64,000 nucleotides of DNA, from contig DEMH01000003.1 in the NCBI GenBank assembly GCA_002354805.1, positions 113,110-177,109 on the forward strand. The letters run 5' to 3'. The notes under the pieces are model-generated. The model was given only the letters and a program-made list of their open reading frames with translations. It was not told the origin of the DNA and searched no databases. The stretch comes from Gammaproteobacteria bacterium UBA2675. Its GTDB lineage: Bacteria; Pseudomonadota; Gammaproteobacteria; Pseudomonadales; Pseudohongiellaceae. The position numbers and the translations under genes were made by a program. Shown piece by piece: positions 60,388 to 64,000 of this stretch (within the stretch, counting starts at the first letter, position 1; each line of letters starts with the position of its first letter).

Positions 60388-60931
60388 TTTCATTTCCTCC
60401 GTTGGTTTGTTTCGACGAAGGCGGGGAGGTTGACTGCATAGCGAACGGTGCATTGCCTTCTCGGTGGCAGGTGCGGAAGGTCTATTGCGTTAGTGAGCGC
60501 AGTCATTAAAACGACAAAAAACAAAACCAAGGCGAGGGGGTGAGATTTTATGACTAACCTACGCAACCAAACGTAAGCGGTGACTTGGTGAATTATGTAA
60601 GCCAGAGGGGTACATGCGCTGCCAGCTGATGTAACCAACACAGCACGCTTTTAATAGAAAGAAATTCCAGTGAATGGCGACAGTTGTTTTTGCAGCTGTA
60701 TGCTTTGGGGCATCAACAGGCTGCTATAACCTGCAAGTTTTTGTGGTGAAAGGGAATGAGCTGGGTGAGGGGCAGCAGAGCCAATATACTTTGCCTTGGC
60801 TACTTAGAACAAATTAAGCTTTACCGCGCTGTGTGCAATTTGAGGGTGCTGCAACGCTGAAGGTTTTCATTGGTTGGCGAAGCAGTGCGCGGCGGGAAAG
60901 TCCCGCAGCGCACTACTTCATCAATGCCCAC
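60388..60931. repeat. Gene-poor stretch with a long hairpin at 60884-60914
   Basis: No well-supported gene is seen in these 544 bases; a 47-codon frame from ATG 60674 (plus) has no ribosome binding site. Near the right end, AGTGCGC-G-GCGGGA and TCCCGC-A-GCGCACT form a 13-bp stem with one mismatch and a 3-base loop. It follows the DUF2188 stop on the minus strand and may act as its terminator without a T-run. Confidence 0.5.
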
Positions 60932-61168
60932 TTAGTTCTTCCTGTCTCGTGGGGGGAAAGGGTCGTTTCCGTAGCTATCGCTGTCACGAATCTGACCATT
61001 AGGACGGTGGATAACCACCTCAACACGCTCACGGATAGCTTGCTCTCGGGCGCGTTCTATTGCTGCGCCTTGAGTTGGTGCAGTTGACCCAACACGGCTC
61101 GCACCTTCTTTGCGAGTCGCCCAGCTACCGTTGTGCGGCACTACGTGGATGTCACGTTTATTGCTCAT
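60932..61168 (-). CDS. DUF2188 protein
   Basis: A 78-residue soluble protein. DIHVVPHNGSWATRKEGASR at the start and RDSDSYGNDPFPPRD at the end are the two conserved blocks of DUF2188, a family of unknown function found often on mobile elements and in stress regulons. AGGAG precedes the ATG. It follows the DUF3892 gene by 17 bases on the same strand, and the two are probably one transcript. Confidence 0.85.
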   Translation of the reverse strand: MSNKRDIHVVPHNGSWATRKEGASRVGSTAPTQGAAIERAREQAIRERVEVVIHRPNGQIRDSDSYGNDPFPPRDRKN

Positions 61169-61185
61169 GGCTTTACTACTCCTGA

Positions 61186-61452
61186 TTAGCAGTCTGGCAG
61201 GTCGTCCAAGTTATTGCGGGTGGTGCTGTCCTTGTCTGTCCGCAGATACTTGGTGCCGTCAGTTTTCTTTACAACATGGATGTCGGTTTGAGTACCATCA
61301 GACCACGGCACATAATAACGGTAGTTACCGCTCTCAATGTCCTTGATAGCATCAGCTTTGCTGCGCGGAGACCAGTGGTCGCCGCTGTTACAGAGGGCGA
61401 GAATATCGCCGTCTTTGTCCTTCTTTGTGCGTGTAACTCTTCGATCAGTCAT
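61186..61452 (-). CDS. DUF3892 protein
   Basis: An 88-residue protein matching DUF3892: TKKDKDGDILALCNSGDHWSPRSKADAIKDIE, given here in two parts as KDGDILALCN and WSPRSKADAIKDIE, then YYVPW and TDIHVV. Function of the family is unknown. GAGGTAA precedes the ATG. First gene of a two-gene unit with DUF2188; its promoter region is shared with the divergent XRE regulator. Confidence 0.85.
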   Translation of the reverse strand: MTDRRVTRTKKDKDGDILALCNSGDHWSPRSKADAIKDIESGNYRYYVPWSDGTQTDIHVVKKTDGTKYLRTDKDSTTRNNLDDLPDC

Positions 61453-61476
61453 TACTTGTTACCTCTATTAGCTTGA

Positions 61477-61578
61477 CCGTATAGGTCTGTAGTGTATGAT
61501 ATGACGACTTCGTATAGTTGCTGGGTAAAAAATAAGCGCCTCAGCGCAAATACTATGTAGTCAACAATCACTATACGG
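61477..61578. promoter_or_regulatory. Candidate XRE operators between DUF3892 and XRE genes
   Basis: Three related half-sites occur in the divergent region: CCGTATAG at 61477-61484, TCGTATAG at 61510-61517 and the inverted CTATACGG at 61571-61578. A weaker CTATGTAG lies between. The pattern fits an autoregulated repressor controlling both directions. Confidence 0.6.
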
Positions 61579-61591
61579 AAACGTAGGAATT

Positions 61592-61936
61592 ATGTCAATG
61601 CCTGAAAGCAGTATTTTTCAGCAGCGCCTTGTCGCTGCCCGTAAACTTAGAGATTTAAACCAAGAAGCCCTGTCCAAAAGGACTGGATTGCAGCCTGCTG
61701 CCATTTCCCATTTTGAGACTGGCACCCGCAAGCCTTCGTTTGATAACTTGCGAAAGCTGGCCATGGCGCTTGAAGTGACCACCGACTACCTGTTGGGTAA
61801 AACCGATGACCCTGAGGGGTTTGGCGATGTGAATGTCGCCTTCAGGGACGAACTGAAGGGACTCACAGCTGAGCAGCGGGATATGACGCTCAGCTTTATT
61901 CAAATGCTCAAACAAAAGTCCGCCGATAAGGACTAG
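61592..61936 (+). CDS. XRE-family helix-turn-helix repressor
   Basis: A 114-residue cI/ImmR-like regulator: helix-turn-helix at about 9-65 (QRLVAARKLRDLNQEALSKR, then LQPAAISHFETGTRKPSFDNL, LEVTTDYLLGKTDDP). A short C-terminal helix for dimerisation follows (LTAEQRDMTLSFIQML). ATG 61592 or 61598 may be the start. It is followed 12 bases later by an ImmA-type protease, as in ICEBs1 where ImmR is inactivated by ImmA. By analogy the pair may switch element transfer genes; inference. Confidence 0.88.
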   Translation: MSMPESSIFQQRLVAARKLRDLNQEALSKRTGLQPAAISHFETGTRKPSFDNLRKLAMALEVTTDYLLGKTDDPEGFGDVNVAFRDELKGLTAEQRDMTLSFIQMLKQKSADKD

Positions 61937-61948
61937 GAGGCCAAAACA

Positions 61949-62809
61949 ATGCCGCAACCGCCCCCCATCAGAGAAGCAGAAAGGCTACTGAGTGAAGACT
62001 GGGGGGTGGATAGCCTGCCCATTAAGCCTATAGATATAGCGACACGATGCAGCATTGAGTGCCAAGCCATGCCATCACCGAAAGGGGGTGTTTCTGGCAT
62101 GTTGGTCAAAGCGGGAGACAGCTTTGGCATTCTGTACGCTACGCACATTCCTGTTGCGGGCTTTCAAAACTTCAGTATCGCCCACGAGCTTGGCCACTAC
62201 TTTTTGCCTGACCACCCTGACTATGTATTCAGGGGCGGCGATATTCATGAATCCAGCGCTGGTTTTTCTTCAGAGGACAAATTTGAAAAACAGGCCGACC
62301 AGTTTGCCTGTGGTCTGCTGATGCCGTCCTACCTGTTTGACCCTGAATTGGATAAAGCAGGGACAGGCATGGACGCAGTGCTGAAGATGGCTGATATTTG
62401 CGGTACGTCGCGCACGGCAACCGCAATTCGCTACGCGCAGCGTCACTCAGAACCAACTGCAATCATCATCAGTACCAACGGTGTCATTGACTATTGCTTT
62501 ATGTCTGACGAATTGAAGTACTTGAAGGATATTACTTGGCCGAAGAAAGGCGTTGCCGTGCCAAGGGGCAGCCGAACAAAGGCGATGACGCCCCAGCAAG
62601 TTTTAAATGGAGATAGGCTTGAGAATGACACGGACATGGCAAGCTGGTTCCAGCTTGACCGCAGCATCAGTATATATGAAGAAGTCATCGGCCTTGGCAA
62701 CTACGGGAAGACGCTAACAGTACTTTCCTTGGAAAGCCTGCCAACTGAAGACGAAGAAGACGAGGAAGAGGAATTGCAGGAATCGTGGACGCCAAGATTC
62801 AGGAGGTAA
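61949..62809 (+). CDS. ImmA/IrrE-type metallo-endopeptidase
   Basis: A 286-residue zinc peptidase with HELGH at 79-83 (SIAHELGHYFLP) and the downstream glutamate in KFEKQADQFACGLLMPS, the full ImmA/IrrE signature. The C terminus has an acidic stretch (EDEEDEEEEL). AGGAGG lies 8 bases before the ATG. It probably cleaves the XRE repressor encoded just upstream. The next gene follows after one base, so three genes form one unit. Confidence 0.9.
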   Translation: MPQPPPIREAERLLSEDWGVDSLPIKPIDIATRCSIECQAMPSPKGGVSGMLVKAGDSFGILYATHIPVAGFQNFSIAHELGHYFLPDHPDYVFRGGDIHESSAGFSSEDKFEKQADQFACGLLMPSYLFDPELDKAGTGMDAVLKMADICGTSRTATAIRYAQRHSEPTAIIISTNGVIDYCFMSDELKYLKDITWPKKGVAVPRGSRTKAMTPQQVLNGDRLENDTDMASWFQLDRSISIYEEVIGLGNYGKTLTVLSLESLPTEDEEDEEEELQESWTPRFRR

Positions 62810-62810
62810 C

Positions 62811-63293
62811 ATGGACGGTAGCCATAATTTTGAACGTCTGAAGGCTCACATATTACCGCTTTCTGAATCTAAAGATTTTAGTGCTGCTAGGCTTGAGTGG
62901 ACTTTGACAGGCGTAGAGCTACATGAAGACTGGGACAACTGCCCCTGCGGACAGGATATAAAAGAACTTTGCTATATTAGAAACCAGATTAATGGCAACA
63001 AAGCCTACGTTGGCAATGTTTGTATCAACAGGTTTATTGGCATTGAAACAGGCAGCCTGTTTGACGGTTTGAAACGCATAGCACAAGACCCGAAGGCGAA
63101 CGCCAATAAGGATTTGATTATGCATGCTTACAAACTCGGATATTTATATGATGAAAAAGAATATAGATTTTTGATGGAGACGAGAAACAAACGAAAATTG
63201 TCATCTGCCCAGCTTTCGTGGAAAGAAAAAATAAACAGGCGGATATTGAAGCAAGTGGTGGTCGGGAAAGGGGCGAAGCCAAAAAGAACGTAG
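62811..63293 (+). CDS. Cysteine-containing hypothetical protein
   Basis: A 160-residue soluble basic protein. The core LEWTLTGVELHED, then NCPCGQDIKELCYIRNQ and GNVCINRFIGIE is a conserved pattern I have seen in phage- and island-encoded hypotheticals. The C-x-C plus two further cysteines could form a zinc site. The C-terminal third is lysine/arginine-rich, fitting nucleic-acid binding. It starts one base after the ImmA-type gene. No function assigned. Confidence 0.65.
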   Translation: MDGSHNFERLKAHILPLSESKDFSAARLEWTLTGVELHEDWDNCPCGQDIKELCYIRNQINGNKAYVGNVCINRFIGIETGSLFDGLKRIAQDPKANANKDLIMHAYKLGYLYDEKEYRFLMETRNKRKLSSAQLSWKEKINRRILKQVVVGKGAKPKRT

Positions 63294-63584
63294 CATAGCT
63301 GGTTTGCATTCTGATGCTGCCAGAAGGTACCCGAGGAACTTTATGAAAAACTACCAATGTCTTGCTTTAATGCGGCACACAGCCAGAGCGTATACCCATT
63401 GGGTGATTGGGCGCAGGGTATTGAAAGTAATTCTTCTATAAAAATATTTGTGGACTTTATTATTAAATAACGATAGGGATTTGGTGCGCAGCAAATTGGG
63501 AAAACCGTGCTGTCACACTATATAAATGTTATACGGCAGCTGAGACGACTGTAGAATCCCCAAAAAATTGCAACTGAGGCAAAT

Positions 63585-63983
63585 ATGGAATTTTGGTTAT
63601 TAGTAGGAGTGGTAGTAATTTTTTACTACGTCATTAAAACATTGGCAACGCCCTCAAAACAACAAGCTCAGAAGAATAATAGATCAAATTCCAAAAATGA
63701 ATTCCGTGTAACTATGACCACAAGCAATCGGGTTGTGGCAAACAGTAATCGTGATGATGACGATGATCTTGCTACTTTCAGTATTTCATATGGATATGAT
63801 GAAGAAAAAAGTAAAAATGAGACTCCGGGACAATGGATAAAATTTGGTGAATCTATCACCATAAAGGGACAAGATGTGACTGGGGGAAATTTTTACTATG
63901 GTGGCAAGCTCAGTTCATTGGACGGGTATGGAACTGAAGCCTCTTTAGTAGATGATTCGCTAAAAATTGAAAAGAAACTGTAA
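63585..63983 (+). CDS. Membrane-anchored protein with partial TerB_N-like end
   Basis: A 132-residue protein: one membrane helix (about 3-20), a low-complexity linker with KNNRSNSKN and RDDDDD, then a C-terminal segment (WIKFGESITIKGQDVTGGNF, LSSLDGYGTEASLVDD) that resembles the opening of the TerB_N domain (tellurite-resistance-associated proteins). The TerB_N domain is normally much longer, so the gene stops after its first 50 residues. Either a short variant or a truncation. The 291 bases before it contain no gene that I can support. Confidence 0.55.
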   Translation: MEFWLLVGVVVIFYYVIKTLATPSKQQAQKNNRSNSKNEFRVTMTTSNRVVANSNRDDDDDLATFSISYGYDEEKSKNETPGQWIKFGESITIKGQDVTGGNFYYGGKLSSLDGYGTEASLVDDSLKIEKKL

Positions 63984-64000
63984 TCCCCCCATTTTGCGAG

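Larger units (their letters stand above)
50218..64000. mobile_element. Genomic island / integrative element in a tRNA gene (right end outside window)
   Basis: The left boundary is the 47-base 3' fragment of a tRNA gene at 50218-50264. From there on gene content changes: type IV toxin-antitoxin, tyrosine recombinase, VirD4/TraG coupling protein, ArdA antirestriction, XRE/ImmA switch, many small unknown genes and A+T-rich segments. No relaxase or other T4SS gene is within the window, so whether it is a full ICE or a mobilisable island cannot be said. The intact tRNA should lie at the other end, right of 64000. Confidence 0.8.

Noticed and set aside
60390..60641. 83-codon minus-strand frame upstream of ardA
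   Set aside because: It overlaps the ardA ribosome binding site in another frame, starts without a binding site and has no domain.
1..64000. CRISPR arrays
   Set aside because: No run of regularly spaced, near-identical repeats of 20-40 bases was seen, and no cas gene is present.

Overview
The window looks like a gammaproteobacterial chromosome, probably from a marine or other aquatic aerobe. The grounds are a complete pqqABCDE operon with a PQQ-type sugar dehydrogenase, several TonB-dependent receptors, many exported peptidases and hydrolases, and c-di-GMP signalling proteins of gammaproteobacterial type. No rRNA is present, so the genus cannot be fixed; a Pseudohongiella-like lineage is only a guess.

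Layout, chromosome part (1-50217). 1-9.2 kb: end of a GNAT gene, an exported DUF305/LVIVD protein, an RNase J-like nuclease overlapping DjlA, a PilZ protein, an exported M14 peptidase, DUF488 and a PLDc_N membrane peptide. 9.5-15.4 kb: PQQ sugar dehydrogenase, a GST-like protein, an outer-membrane barrel, a lipoprotein gamma-glutamyltransferase and a 2OG-Fe(II) oxygenase-like protein. 15.7-25.3 kb: a large TonB receptor, a proline iminopeptidase/histidine kinase/NarL-type regulator operon on the minus strand and, divergent from it, pqqABCDE. A perfect terminator hairpin separates pqqA from pqqB. Just after pqqE lie a double-glycine-leader peptide gene and a small four-helix membrane protein, a candidate bacteriocin/immunity pair. 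26-38.8 kb: MtfA-type peptidase, an exported GST-like protein, a quinone-oxidoreductase-like protein, a LytTR membrane regulator, a serine hydrolase, a TetR regulator with twin operators, DgkA, an EAL phosphodiesterase, a second gamma-glutamyltransferase, and LuxR-type and LysR regulators. 39-50.1 kb: a periplasmic binding protein overlapping a diguanylate cyclase, a TonB receptor/response regulator/kinase operon, a DUF5916 outer-membrane protein and an integral membrane protein.

Layout, island part (50218 to beyond 64000). The last 47 bases of a tRNA gene with a CAT anticodon sit at 50218-50264 on the minus strand and its 5' half is missing. This is the usual scar of an element integrated in a tRNA gene; the intact tRNA and the other end should lie to the right of the window. 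The cargo is an AbiE-type type IV toxin-antitoxin pair, a small AlpA-like DNA-binding protein, a tyrosine recombinase flanked by two related 25-bp sites, a secreted protein/membrane protein/lipoprotein trio, a VirD4/TraG coupling protein, an A+T-rich four-gene operon, ArdA antirestriction protein, DUF2188 and DUF3892 proteins, an XRE repressor with an ImmA-type protease, and two small proteins of unknown role.

The strongest candidate for an undescribed system is the operon at 56975-59820: two stand-alone ASCH proteins, a PIN-GNAT-PUA-like three-domain protein and an archaeal-adenylate-kinase-like P-loop protein. All four are joined by start/stop overlaps and sit among defence and anti-defence genes. 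It reads as an RNA- or modified-nucleotide-targeting defence module, but that role is inference.
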